Assembly (NCBI GenBank): GCA_041572755.1
Contig: JBFFRY010000003.1
Span: 62,001-126,000, forward strand
Direction: 5' to 3'
Length of the DNA: 64,000 nt
Source: JBFELU01 sp041572755
GTDB taxonomy: Bacteria; Actinomycetota; Acidimicrobiia; Spongiisociales; UBA11373
Every line of letters begins with the position of its first letter. Position 1 is the stretch's first letter. This document shows positions 15,176 to 23,402 of this stretch, piece by piece. The notes under the pieces are model-generated. The model saw only the letters and a program-made list of their open reading frames with translations, did no database searches and had not been told where the DNA came from. A program made the position numbers and the translations under genes.

Positions 15176-16662
15176 CACAGGGTCCTCTCGAAGGTGACGA
15201 TCAACATGAGGTCCTCTCGGCTGAGCACGGTGCCGAAGCCCGGCATCCAACCGCGGCCCAAACCGTTGACTCCGTAGGCCTTGCCGTTCTCGGAGCCGTT
15301 GACGATGAACTCGAGATGGTCGGTGGCGTCGGGGAACTGAACCACCGAACGGCCCCCCGTGAGCGATGGCCCGAAACCGCCCGAGCCCGCCTCTTGGGTG
15401 AAGGCGACCCCCGCCGAGTACCCGGCCGTGTGGCACCGGGCGCAGTACGCGTTGTAGAGGGCGGCGCCGCGGCGGGCATCGGAGACGTTGCCGTCGAAGG
15501 CGGCGGCCAGTGCGTCGAAGTCCATGGCGAAGCGGCGTTCGGCGCCGGCTTCCTCGAGGTACTCGAGCCCGGCGGCGGCGGTGTCCAGGAGGCGGTCCTG
15601 GGTGTCTACCGTCAAGCGGAGGTCGCGCACGACCGTCTCGATCTCGTCGGCGACGATCTCGGCGAGCGCCAGATCGGGAACCGGCGTCGCCCCCTCCGAG
15701 GTCGAGAACGCCGCATCCGGGTCGAAGGCGGCCCGCTCCAGGACGGCGGTGGCATCGCTCGGCGGGGCCTCGGCGACCACGAAGGAGAGGAGATCCATCA
15801 GTTGCTGCTCGGCTTCGTCCGCCAATCCGTCGCGGTCCCGATCGGGAGCGGCCGTCTCACAGATCCTGCCGACGATCGCTGCAGAGTCGTCGGTGCACGG
15901 CCCGGCCAGGATCCCGGCCAGCCGGTCTTCGATGTCGGAGAGCACCGCATAGGCGGCCGGGGCTTCCTCGATGGCGCGGATCTCGTCTTCCTGGCGAACG
16001 ATCGCATCGGCGATCGTGGCGTCGGCGTTGGCGAGCCGGGCGAGTTCGCGTGACACCGCCCCATCCACCTCGGAGACCTCTTCGACCTGGGAGACCTTGA
16101 AGGCGTCGAGGTAGGCGATCAGTTCGTCGATCTGCTGGACGTTGAGCGGTCCGCCCCCCTCGGTTCCCCACGCCGGCATCGGGCTGCCCGACCGGCCGTA
16201 GACCAGCCAGTAGCGGACCTCGTCGGCGTCGTAGCGATACAAGACGTCGTTGATCGACGGAGCCGCCCACGAGGTGGTGAGGCCGCTGCGCTTCTCCACG
16301 AAGTCGGCACCGCCTCCACCACCCGTCGGACCGTGGCAGTCACCACACTGGAACTCCTCGTACCAGTGCTCGCCGCGTTCGATGGCCACCTCGTCGAAGT
16401 GCTCGGCCGAGGCTTCCTGGCGGTCGGTCTCACCGAGGAAGTAGACGGGAAGAATGACCGCCAGAACCGCACTGGCGGCCAGGGCGCCGATGAGGGTCGA
16501 GTTGAGGCGCCGCGACTCCAGTTCGTCGTCGGTCATGAAGGGCGACTGGTTGGCCGGGGGTGCCTCGCGGCGACGCCGGACCCTGCTCGAGCCCAGCAGG
16601 AACCACAGCCACGCCAGCGTGCCGAGCACCGCAAGCGTCAAGACGAATGCACCGATCCCCAT
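15175..16662 (-). CDS. Membrane-anchored diheme cytochrome c
   Basis: A 495-residue protein with two N-terminal membrane segments (about 3-24 and 57-77) and two c-type heme motifs, CGDCH (106-110) and CARCH (407-411). Each is followed by a possible Met ligand (SPMPAWG and WMPGFG). A helical, acidic insert of about 200 residues, including a DRDRDGLADE calcium-type loop, separates the two cytochrome domains; normal actinobacterial QcrC has two adjacent heme domains without such an insert. It probably accepts electrons from the Rieske protein and passes them to an oxidase. It lies 10 bp downstream of the Rieske gene. Confidence 0.85.
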   Translation of the reverse strand: MGIGAFVLTLAVLGTLAWLWFLLGSSRVRRRREAPPANQSPFMTDDELESRRLNSTLIGALAASAVLAVILPVYFLGETDRQEASAEHFDEVAIERGEHWYEEFQCGDCHGPTGGGGGADFVEKRSGLTTSWAAPSINDVLYRYDADEVRYWLVYGRSGSPMPAWGTEGGGPLNVQQIDELIAYLDAFKVSQVEEVSEVDGAVSRELARLANADATIADAIVRQEDEIRAIEEAPAAYAVLSDIEDRLAGILAGPCTDDSAAIVGRICETAAPDRDRDGLADEAEQQLMDLLSFVVAEAPPSDATAVLERAAFDPDAAFSTSEGATPVPDLALAEIVADEIETVVRDLRLTVDTQDRLLDTAAAGLEYLEEAGAERRFAMDFDALAAAFDGNVSDARRGAALYNAYCARCHTAGYSAGVAFTQEAGSGGFGPSLTGGRSVVQFPDATDHLEFIVNGSENGKAYGVNGLGRGWMPGFGTVLSREDLMLIVTFERTL

Positions 16663-16672
16663 CAGCGGCTCC

Positions 16673-17446
16673 TCAGATGCACGACGGTCCCTGCGGGTAC
16701 TCGGCCGTCTTCGTCGTCGACCGGGCGGTCTGGATCACCTGGCCGGTGTCGATGATCAGCTCGTTGCTCTCGTTGACGGTGACCACGAACCGATCGAGGT
16801 TGCGGGGTGCCGGCCCGTCCTCGTACTCCCCGTGGTAGTTGTACTTCGAACCGTGACAGGGACACTCGAAGCCCTGAGATGAGGCACACTCCGGGACCCG
16901 GCACCCGAGATGCACGCAGCGCTGCCACAGGGCGATGTAGCCGCCCGCCACCACGGGCAGGCCGTCGAACGACGATCCGGCCATTTCGCCTTGGAACGGG
17001 AGCACGTAGGCCTGGGCGGCCGAGATGAACAGAGGTGCGATCCGGCCGTCGGGGAGGAACACCTGCTTCTCGATGTCTTCCAGCTTCCCGGCGTTGACCT
17101 TGCTCCCGAAACCGCCCGAGCGGAGCTTGGGCCACATGAAGGCGAGGGCGGCGACCCCGAACTGGGCCAGGAAGATGCCGAAGACCCCGAGGACCCCCCG
17201 GTTGAAGAACTGTCGCCTCGTGACGTCGTAGTCGGCGGCATCGATCTCGGGCCGGGCCTCCAGCGGATCGATGGGAACCTCGTCCCCTGTGACCTCGGGG
17301 GCCGGCTCGGCTTCCCGGGTCCGACGCACTCTGCGGGGGCGCTCGACCGGGGCGGACACCGTATCCCCGCGGCGCCAGGCCACGGTGAACAGCGCCGCCG
17401 CGAGGAGGAAGACGATGACGACGAAGGCGATGACGAGCACGGTCAT
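16673..17446 (-). CDS. Rieske iron-sulfur subunit of the quinol:cytochrome c complex
   Basis: A 257-residue Rieske [2Fe-2S] protein. Box I is CVHLGC (ligands Cys177, His179; Cys182 for the disulfide) and box II is CPCHGS (ligands Cys195, His198; Cys197 for the disulfide). An extra N-terminal membrane segment (1-23) and an Arg/Pro-rich linker precede a twin-arginine-type sequence TRRQFFNRG (77-85) and the usual anchor helix. Actinobacterial QcrA also has extra N-terminal helices. ATG 17446 overlaps the stop of the subunit IV gene by 4 bp. It takes electrons from menaquinol at the cytochrome b Qo site. Confidence 0.93.
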   Translation of the reverse strand: MTVLVIAFVVIVFLLAAALFTVAWRRGDTVSAPVERPRRVRRTREAEPAPEVTGDEVPIDPLEARPEIDAADYDVTRRQFFNRGVLGVFGIFLAQFGVAALAFMWPKLRSGGFGSKVNAGKLEDIEKQVFLPDGRIAPLFISAAQAYVLPFQGEMAGSSFDGLPVVAGGYIALWQRCVHLGCRVPECASSQGFECPCHGSKYNYHGEYEDGPAPRNLDRFVVTVNESNELIIDTGQVIQTARSTTKTAEYPQGPSCI

Positions 17447-18534
17447 AGGTCGAAGAAGATCCCGTCTCTCCAGGGGAAGGTGAAGTTGAACCCTTTCCCC
17501 CGGTAGAAGGAGCCGATGATGGTGAGGATCGCCGAGGCCACCACGAAGAAGGTGAACAGCATGATGGCGAACTTTCGATCGGCCGGCCGCGTCGAGGGGT
17601 TGCGGTCGACGTAGGGGATGATCGCCAGGCCGGCCAGTCCCAGACCGGGGATCAAGACCCCGGCGACCTGCGGGTCGAAGTACGACAGCAGCTCCTGCAG
17701 GCCGAGGAAGTACCAGGGGGCCTTCGAGGGATTCGGCTGGTCGTTCGGGTTGGCCAGTTCGAGGAGCGGCGCATCCTGGAACACCGAGAAGATCACCAGG
17801 AGCGCCGTCACCACCAGGAGTGCCACGAACTCGATTGCCAGCAGGTGCGGCCACACGTTCACCTTGTCCGTGGGTTCGCTCTTGACCTGTTGGATCGCTT
17901 TGGCCTTGACGACGGTGAGGAGCCGCTGGGTGCGGACCCCTTCCGGCACCGGGGGAAGACTCGGTTGGGGGGCGGGAGCGGGGGCCGCCGCCGCAGCCGG
18001 AGCGGCCGCCGCCGCGGGGGCGGTGGCGGCCGCTTCGCCCTTGAGTTCGGCGAGGATCTCTTCGACGGGGCGCCCGGTGGCTTTGGCTTTGGCCTCGGCG
18101 GAGCGGCGCAGCAGCTTCTCGGGCATCTTGGCGGCGGCCGCCGCCTTTTCGGGATCGGCCTGCGCAGCCGGCGCTGCGGCGGGGGCCGGCTCTTCGAGAG
18201 CGGGCTTGGACGGCATCGGCGGCGGAGTGCCGGCTCCCGATGCCTTCAACTCGGCGAGGACCTCCTCCACCGGACGGCCCTGGGCCTTGGCCTTGGCTTC
18301 GGCGGAGCGGCGCAGCAGGTGGTCCGGCAACTGGGCGGTTGCCGCCGCGGCCTTGTCTGCGACGCTCTCGGCGGCAGCCGGAGCCTCTGCCGGCGGCGCG
18401 GCCGGGGACTCCTCGGCCGGCTCCGGTGGGGCCTCACCCTTCATCTCGGCGAGGATCTCCTCGACGGGGCGCCCGGTGGCCTTGGCCTTGGCCTCGGCGG
18501 AGCGGCGAAGAAGCGACTCGGGGATGTCTGACAA
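17443..18534 (-). CDS. Cytochrome b subunit IV-like protein with three N-terminal LLRRSAEAKAKA repeats
   Basis: A 363-residue protein. Residues from about 220 form a three-helix domain matching subunit IV (PetD) or the C-terminal part of cytochrome b: NPSKAPWYFLGLQELLSYF (containing the Qo-site PWYF region) and GLAIIPYVDRNP. The first 200 residues are unlike any known subunit IV: three near-identical 30-residue units at 4-33, 69-98 and 137-166 (core RRSAEAKAKAxGRPVEEILAE) joined by Ala/Pro-rich linkers. The start is TTG 18534 with AAGGAG 5 bp before it. The same motif opens the cytochrome c at 22478. A docking or tethering role is inferred. Confidence 0.85.
   Translation of the reverse strand: MSDIPESLLRRSAEAKAKATGRPVEEILAEMKGEAPPEPAEESPAAPPAEAPAAAESVADKAAAATAQLPDHLLRRSAEAKAKAQGRPVEEVLAELKASGAGTPPPMPSKPALEEPAPAAAPAAQADPEKAAAAAKMPEKLLRRSAEAKAKATGRPVEEILAELKGEAAATAPAAAAAPAAAAAPAPAPQPSLPPVPEGVRTQRLLTVVKAKAIQQVKSEPTDKVNVWPHLLAIEFVALLVVTALLVIFSVFQDAPLLELANPNDQPNPSKAPWYFLGLQELLSYFDPQVAGVLIPGLGLAGLAIIPYVDRNPSTRPADRKFAIMLFTFFVVASAILTIIGSFYRGKGFNFTFPWRDGIFFDL
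18048..18525 (-). repeat. Three coding repeats of the RRSAEAKAKA motif
   Basis: Three DNA copies of about 85-90 bp (near 18036-18125, 18240-18330 and 18435-18525) encode the repeated motif of the subunit IV-like protein. They are highly similar in sequence, separated by GC-rich Ala/Pro-coding spacers, and arose by duplication within the gene. Confidence 0.75.
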
Positions 18535-18546
18535 CGGCGCTCCTTT

Positions 18547-19326
18547 CTAGAGGGGTCCCGAGATGCCGCCGTCCTTGCGGACACGCCAGAAGTGGACGGC
18601 CATGAAGATCACGATCAGGAAGGGGAGTGCCAGCACGTGCAGCACGTAGAAGCGCAGCAGCGTCGGGGCCCCGACCTCGATGCCTCCGAGGAGGACGAAG
18701 CTGACTTGGTTGCCGAACACCGGGGTGTAGCCGGCCATGTTCGAGCCCACCGTCACCGCCCACAGCGCCAGCTGGTCCCACGGGAGCAGGTAGCCGGTGA
18801 ACGAGAGCAGCAGCGTGAGGAGGAGAAGGACCACTCCGACCACCCAGTTGAACTCCCGGGGGGGCTTGTAGGCGCCGTGGTAGAAGACCCGGGTCATGTG
18901 GAGGAACACGGTGATGACCATCAGATGGGCGCCCCAGCGATGGATGTTGCGCACCAGTTGGCCGAAGGCCACTCCTGTCGACAGGTCGGCGATGTCGTTG
19001 TAGGCGTCGGGTGAGCTCGGCGTGTAATAGAACATCAGGAAGATGCCGGTGATCGTGAGCAGGATGAAGAGGAAGAAGCTCAGCCCGCCCAGGCACAGCG
19101 TGTAGGAGAGGCGAACGGCGTGCCGCTTCACCTTCACCGGGTGGAGGTGATACAGCACGTTGTTCATGATGACGTAGGACCGGTTCCGGGGGCTGTCGGC
19201 GTAACCCTTGCGGAAGGGAGATCCCGGCCGGAAGATACTGGTCCACACCTCGCTGTCGCGGACCCGATCGGTGACCTGGGCAAGCCGCTCGCCCAGCCCC
19301 ACCCTGCCGTTGCCGTTGCCTGCCAC
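18547..19326 (-). CDS. Cytochrome b6-type subunit
   Basis: A 259-residue four-helix cytochrome b6 that binds the two b hemes of the quinol:cytochrome c complex. Heme ligands are His129 and His143 (RNIHRWGAHLMV and FLHMTRV, 14 apart) and His230 and His245 (FYVLHVLALP and AVHFWRVRK, 15 apart). Cys78 in LCLGGLS aligns with the cysteine of plant and cyanobacterial b6 (YCLGG) that covalently holds the extra heme ci. The split b6/subunit IV form differs from the single long QcrB usual in actinobacteria. GTG 19326 has AGGAGG 5 bp upstream. It ends 13 bp before the subunit IV gene. Confidence 0.93.
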   Translation of the reverse strand: MAGNGNGRVGLGERLAQVTDRVRDSEVWTSIFRPGSPFRKGYADSPRNRSYVIMNNVLYHLHPVKVKRHAVRLSYTLCLGGLSFFLFILLTITGIFLMFYYTPSSPDAYNDIADLSTGVAFGQLVRNIHRWGAHLMVITVFLHMTRVFYHGAYKPPREFNWVVGVVLLLLTLLLSFTGYLLPWDQLALWAVTVGSNMAGYTPVFGNQVSFVLLGGIEVGAPTLLRFYVLHVLALPFLIVIFMAVHFWRVRKDGGISGPL

Positions 19327-19335
19327 CTCTTCCTC

Positions 19336-19785
19336 CTAGAACCGCATTCCGTACGCGTAGCCGTTCTTGTGGTCGCGCTGCCCGCTGTCGACCTCCCACG
19401 GGGCCTCCACGCTGCGTTCATCGGCCTGGTCCGCCAGCGACCCGGCGAACTTGCCGAGGCTGATCACTCCGGTGGGGCAGCGATCGACGCACAAGGCACA
19501 GCGGGTGCACTCGTCCTCGTCGACGACGAAGAATCCTCGATTCCCTTCATCGGCCCGGGGATCGTCGACGTTGGCCGACTCGGCGATGGCATCGATCGAC
19601 AGGTAGTGGATGCACTTCCACGGGCAGATGTCGACGCAGCCCTCGCAGAGTATGCATTCGCTCTGGTCGATGTGCAGGAACTGCTTCGGCTTGACGGCGC
19701 CGATGAGGTACTCCTCGTCGACGACGGCGAGCTGGTAGTCGTCGCGGAAGGGAGGCGTTTCGAACCAGACGTCGGTCTTGGCCAT
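19336..19785 (-). CDS. 2x[4Fe-4S] ferredoxin-like subunit
   Basis: A 149-residue iron-sulfur protein with two four-cysteine motifs, CILCEGCVDICPWKC and CTRCALCVDRCPTG, separated by about 45 residues. An N-terminal extension (VWFETPPFRDDYQLAV) and a charged tail flank the domain. Its place between the membrane protein and cytochrome b6 genes, with almost no spacing, suggests that it is a subunit or electron donor/acceptor of the b6-type complex, which canonical bc complexes lack. The partner is inferred. The ATG directly follows the preceding TAG. Confidence 0.85.
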   Translation of the reverse strand: MAKTDVWFETPPFRDDYQLAVVDEEYLIGAVKPKQFLHIDQSECILCEGCVDICPWKCIHYLSIDAIAESANVDDPRADEGNRGFFVVDEDECTRCALCVDRCPTGVISLGKFAGSLADQADERSVEAPWEVDSGQRDHKNGYAYGMRF

Positions 19786-20403
19786 CTAACGCTCTCCCTT
19801 CACCATCGGCCGCCCGTACGCCGAGAGCTTCGGGGCGGGGGGTTTGTCCTTGCGCTTCGCCCGCTCTTGGAGCTGATACGCCGTGACGGCGATGACGCCG
19901 AGCACCACTGCCGAGTAGCCGCCGGAGACGAGATCCTTGATTGCCCCATAGGAGATGCTGACCTCATTGTTGAGCACCAGCCAGCGCGGCAGCGTGAAGG
20001 CGATCTTCTGCTCGGTCCACTCGAAGGTCCCTTGGGCCAGCGTCAGCCACTGATTGGGAACGACCCCGAACAGAAGGATCGCCTCGATGGTGAAGAGCAT
20101 TGCTCCCACCGAGGCCCGGGCCCAGGTGAGTGGCCGGCCGAGCAGCCAGCCGAAGGTGATGCCCGCCAGCAGCAACTGGCTGCCCACGAACCCGATGATC
20201 TGTCCCCCGGTCGGCAGCATCCAGCACTTGGCGGGGTCGTTCTCCCACGGCAGGCATCGGGGAATGTGGGGGTAGAGCTCGCGACCCACGCTGTCGGTCT
20301 CGGCGAGTCCGGTGAAGTGGGCGATGAGCACGCCGACCACGAGCAGCACCGAGCCGCCGCCGATTCCGGCGATGCCGATCCTGACGCGCTGCTGCTCGGT
20401 CAC
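19786..20403 (-). CDS. Four-helix membrane protein, first gene of the b6-type operon
   Basis: A protein of about 205 residues with roughly four hydrophobic segments and a soluble loop holding two cysteines (PRCLPWENDPAKCWML). No family recognised. I chose GTG 20403 because GGAGGAGGAG (20422-20413, minus strand) is suitably placed; an in-frame ATG at 20436 overlaps a -10-like TACAAT (20440-20435), which argues that it lies at or before the transcription start. It heads the leftward cytochrome operon, so a role in that complex, such as an anchor for the ferredoxin, is plausible but unproven. Confidence 0.6.
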   Translation of the reverse strand: MTEQQRVRIGIAGIGGGSVLLVVGVLIAHFTGLAETDSVGRELYPHIPRCLPWENDPAKCWMLPTGGQIIGFVGSQLLLAGITFGWLLGRPLTWARASVGAMLFTIEAILLFGVVPNQWLTLAQGTFEWTEQKIAFTLPRWLVLNNEVSISYGAIKDLVSGGYSAVVLGVIAVTAYQLQERAKRKDKPPAPKLSAYGRPMVKGER

Positions 20404-20434
20404 GGGGCCGGACTCCTCCTCCGAAAGCGGCGAC

Positions 20435-20440
20435 ATTGTA
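20435..20440 (-). promoter_or_regulatory. -10-like TACAAT of the leftward b6-type operon
   Basis: TACAAT reads leftward at 20440-20435, with a strong ribosome-binding site about 15 bp further on. No clear -35 element. The divergent region to 20604 (about 165 bp) also holds TAATGT (20565-20570) facing the CcoN-CcoO-like gene. Confidence 0.4.
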
Positions 20441-20603
20441 CGCGTCCCACCGCGTCGGAGGAGAACCGGGCGAAGGTGCCCCGACGCCGGCCGGCCCTTC
20501 GAGACTGTCGCCCGCCCCCCCACGAGCCTCGGGTGGCGGGGTGATCGTCCTCGGGTTGCGGGGCTAATGTTCTCGGGCCGACACACGACGGAGGAACGGG
20601 GAA

Positions 20604-22472
20604 GTGCCCGGCAGCGACACCATCGACGCCCCAAGCGCCGCAGATCTGCGGCGGTCCGGGACGCCCCGCCTCTATCACGCGGCGGCCGTGGTGCTGCTGT
20701 TGGCCGGCTCGGCTGCCTATGCCGGTGTTGCGGCCAAGGGGGTGTGGCCGGATTTCCTGGGCGGCGAAGCTGCGCTGTCCTACGGGCGGCTGCTCCCTGC
20801 TGCGCTGAACGTCCTCGTCATCGGCTGGCTCACCCTCGGCCTGGCCGGCGCCGCCATCTGGCTGGTGCCCCGCCTCGGCGGGGAACGTCCGGCTCCACTG
20901 TTGACTGCGGCGGGTCTTCTGGCCGTGCTCGGCGGCCTCGGTGCGGGCACGGCCGGCATCCTCTTCGGTGAGAGTGCGGGTGGCCGGTTGCTCGAACTCC
21001 CGTGGTGGTCCGATGTGGCGGTGGCCGCCGGGTTGTTGGTGATCGCCGTCGCCGTCACCCGGGCCGGTCGGGCAATGCCGGGAGGCTCGCCGGTTCCCGC
21101 CTGGTACCTGATGGCCGGACTCTGGCTGCAGTGGGCGGGCTTCGTGGTCGGGGCGATCCCCGGTCTGGAGGGAATCCCCGCGGCGCTCCAGGGCCGGTTC
21201 GCAACCACGATCATCGGCGGCCTCGGCCCCACCCTGATCGGTGTCGGTGTCGCCTACTACCTGGTCGGCAGGTCGACCGATTGGTCGTTCCACCCGCGGC
21301 TCGGTGCGATCGGCTTCTGGTCGCTCATCTTTTCCTGGCTCTGGACGGCACCGCGCGAGCTCCAGTACGGACCGACCCCGGATTGGCTGGAGACGGTGCC
21401 GGTGCTCTTCGGCGCCGGCCTGATCGTGGCGACGCTCACGATCGCCGCAGACTTCGCCCACTCCCTGCGGGGACGGTGGTCGGTCGTCTCGGGTTCGCGG
21501 CCTCTGCAGCTCTCAGTCGTCGGCGTCGGTCTGGTGGTGATCACCGCGGCCCACCTCTTCGTCGGTTCGCTGCGGGGTGCGAGTTCGGTGCTTCACTTCA
21601 CGCTCTGGGAAGGCTCCGTCGAGGTCCTGGCGTTGTTCGGCCCTGCCGCGGCCTTCACGTTCGCCGCCGTCCAAGCCGCTTCGAACCGGACCTGGCCGCG
21701 ACCCCTCGCCGCGGCGCACGTCTGGTTGGTGCTGGCCGGGCTGGGTACGGTCCTCGCCTCGCGGTGGATCGGCGGCCTCCAGCAGGGCTACACCTGGGTT
21801 GGTTCGGTCACCCCGGACTCGGTGGCCAACGCCGGGGACGCCTTCCGCGACTCCGTCGTGCCGCTCGAGGGACTCCAAGTCACCCAGGTGGTCGGACTCG
21901 GCATGGTGGTGATCGGCGCACTCTGTTTCACGCTGGGGTACCTCGTCACGCTGGGCGGCGGCCGCCGGGAAGAGGTGGACGCGGTCGGCGGCAGTCGGGC
22001 CCCCCTTCGCACCGTCCTGGGGGGTGCGGCAACGGTGTTTGCGCTCGTGGGGTTGTCGGTGGTGGTGCTGCCGGCGGCCGATACCGGCGATCCCCCCTCG
22101 CTGCTCGCCGAGGCCACCCGCCCCGACCCCGAAGAGCCGGTGGGCTCCCTGGGAAGGGACCTCTACGTTCGCGAAGGCTGCGGGTATTGCCACACCCAGC
22201 AGGTGCGGGGGATCGTCACCGACGTGGGCCTGGGTCCGGTCTCGGTCGTCGGCGACTACGCCAACGACGACGTCGATCTCTTGGGCCTCATGCGAATCGG
22301 GCCCGACCTGGCCCATGCCGGATCCCGGGAGTTCGCCGGTGATGCCGTGACCCTGCGCGACTACCTGGCCGACCCTCGGGCCTACCGTTCCTGGTCGACG
22401 ATGCCGGCATTCGACTACCTGTCCGCCGACGAACGGGCGGCCCTCGCCGCCTACGTGGCGGGACTGGAGTAG
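20604..22472 (+). CDS. CcoN-CcoO-like fusion lacking all heme-copper ligands of the CcoN half
   Basis: A 622-residue membrane protein. Residues 1-470 follow the cbb3 oxidase subunit CcoN helix by helix (FWSLIFSWLWTAP, then LPDW-like TPDWLETV, and SRWIGGLQQGYTW). Every metal ligand is replaced. The low-spin heme His in RLRPLHTN is Ala67; the CuB ligands YGHN and PHHLHY become Arg198 and Arg251-Glu252; the helix X GHVHAG pair becomes Glu336 and Ser338. After a linker, residues about 505-622 form a CcoO-type cytochrome c domain with CGYCH (Cys526, Cys529, His530) and a Met in STMPAF. It cannot reduce oxygen; it may serve as a membrane scaffold carrying one c heme. GTG 20604 follows GGAGG. Confidence 0.8.
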   Translation: MPGSDTIDAPSAADLRRSGTPRLYHAAAVVLLLAGSAAYAGVAAKGVWPDFLGGEAALSYGRLLPAALNVLVIGWLTLGLAGAAIWLVPRLGGERPAPLLTAAGLLAVLGGLGAGTAGILFGESAGGRLLELPWWSDVAVAAGLLVIAVAVTRAGRAMPGGSPVPAWYLMAGLWLQWAGFVVGAIPGLEGIPAALQGRFATTIIGGLGPTLIGVGVAYYLVGRSTDWSFHPRLGAIGFWSLIFSWLWTAPRELQYGPTPDWLETVPVLFGAGLIVATLTIAADFAHSLRGRWSVVSGSRPLQLSVVGVGLVVITAAHLFVGSLRGASSVLHFTLWEGSVEVLALFGPAAAFTFAAVQAASNRTWPRPLAAAHVWLVLAGLGTVLASRWIGGLQQGYTWVGSVTPDSVANAGDAFRDSVVPLEGLQVTQVVGLGMVVIGALCFTLGYLVTLGGGRREEVDAVGGSRAPLRTVLGGAATVFALVGLSVVVLPAADTGDPPSLLAEATRPDPEEPVGSLGRDLYVREGCGYCHTQQVRGIVTDVGLGPVSVVGDYANDDVDLLGLMRIGPDLAHAGSREFAGDAVTLRDYLADPRAYRSWSTMPAFDYLSADERAALAAYVAGLE

Positions 22473-22477
22473 CCCCC

Positions 22478-23359
22478 ATGGAAGAAATACTCGCCAGCGC
22501 TGCCGCAGCACTCGATGCTCCGGAAGTACTCGTGCGCCGCTCGGCCGAAGCTCGTGCCAAGGCACAGGGGGTCCCCACCGAATCGGTGCTGGCGGCCTGG
22601 GGGGGCGGGGAGGCCGTCGCCGCACCCGCCGCCGCGCCGGTCGCCGAGCCTGCCGAGGCACCGGCGGCTCCCGCCGACGCTCCGTCTGCCCCGGCGGAGA
22701 CCGGTGGCCCCCGGGTCGAAGTGATCGGGGAGGAAGCGCCACCGGTGCCCGACGTGGTTCTCGATGAGGAACCCCCCTACGAGAGCGAGGAAGCGGCGGC
22801 GGCCGCCGGGGCAATGCCCCGCTGGCTCGTGGCCCTCTTCGTCGTCGTGCCCGCTTTCGCCATCGCCTACGCCCTCTTCTTCCCCAACGGTCCCAGCTGC
22901 GGCGACGCCGGGCGGCTCGCGGTCGATCCGGTGTCGGGCGTTGCCGTGGGCTGCGATGGGAGCCCCTACGGACTCTCGTCGACCGACTTCTTTGCGATCG
23001 GGAGCGCCGAATACACCACCTGTGCCGCCTGCCACGGTGAGGGTGGCGCCGGAGCCGGCAACTTCCCCGGCTTCACCGGGGGGGCCTTGCTGCAGACCTT
23101 CCCGGCGGGTCAATGCCAGCAACAGGTCGACTGGGTGACGCTCGGCACGGCCGACTGGCCGGAGCCGACCTACGGTGCAACTGAGAAGCCGGTCGGCGGC
23201 ACTGGCGCCGTTATGCCGGGGTTTGAGGGGGCGCTCTCCGAGGAGAGGATCCGGGCCGTGGTGCTCTACGAGCGAGTCCAGTTCGGCGGCCAATCGTTCG
23301 ATGAGGCCCTGGTCGACTGCGGTCTCGCCGAGGTCGACGAGGCTACCGCCGGCGAGTAG
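22478..23359 (+). CDS. Membrane-anchored monoheme cytochrome c with an N-terminal RRSAEARAKA motif
   Basis: A 293-residue protein in four parts: the RRSAEARAKAQGVPTESVLA motif (15-43) shared with the subunit IV-like protein; a long Ala/Pro/Glu-rich linker; one membrane helix (about 115-136); and a cytochrome c domain with heme motif CAACH (182-186) and a candidate Met ligand in AVMPGF. Four further cysteines (PSCGD, VGCDG, GQCQQ, VDCGL) may form disulfides. It starts 5 bp after the CcoN-CcoO-like gene and is surely co-transcribed. The motif is predicted to be cytoplasmic, the heme outside. It resembles a two-part CcoP-like carrier in role, by inference. Confidence 0.8.
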   Translation: MEEILASAAAALDAPEVLVRRSAEARAKAQGVPTESVLAAWGGGEAVAAPAAAPVAEPAEAPAAPADAPSAPAETGGPRVEVIGEEAPPVPDVVLDEEPPYESEEAAAAAGAMPRWLVALFVVVPAFAIAYALFFPNGPSCGDAGRLAVDPVSGVAVGCDGSPYGLSSTDFFAIGSAEYTTCAACHGEGGAGAGNFPGFTGGALLQTFPAGQCQQQVDWVTLGTADWPEPTYGATEKPVGGTGAVMPGFEGALSEERIRAVVLYERVQFGGQSFDEALVDCGLAEVDEATAGE

Positions 23360-23402
23360 CGCGTCGTCGGCTACCGATCTCACCACCGGTAATCTCGCCG
23401 CA

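Noticed and set aside
20604..22472. A working cbb3 terminal oxidase
   Set aside because: All CcoN heme and CuB ligands are replaced, so oxygen reduction is not possible with this subunit.
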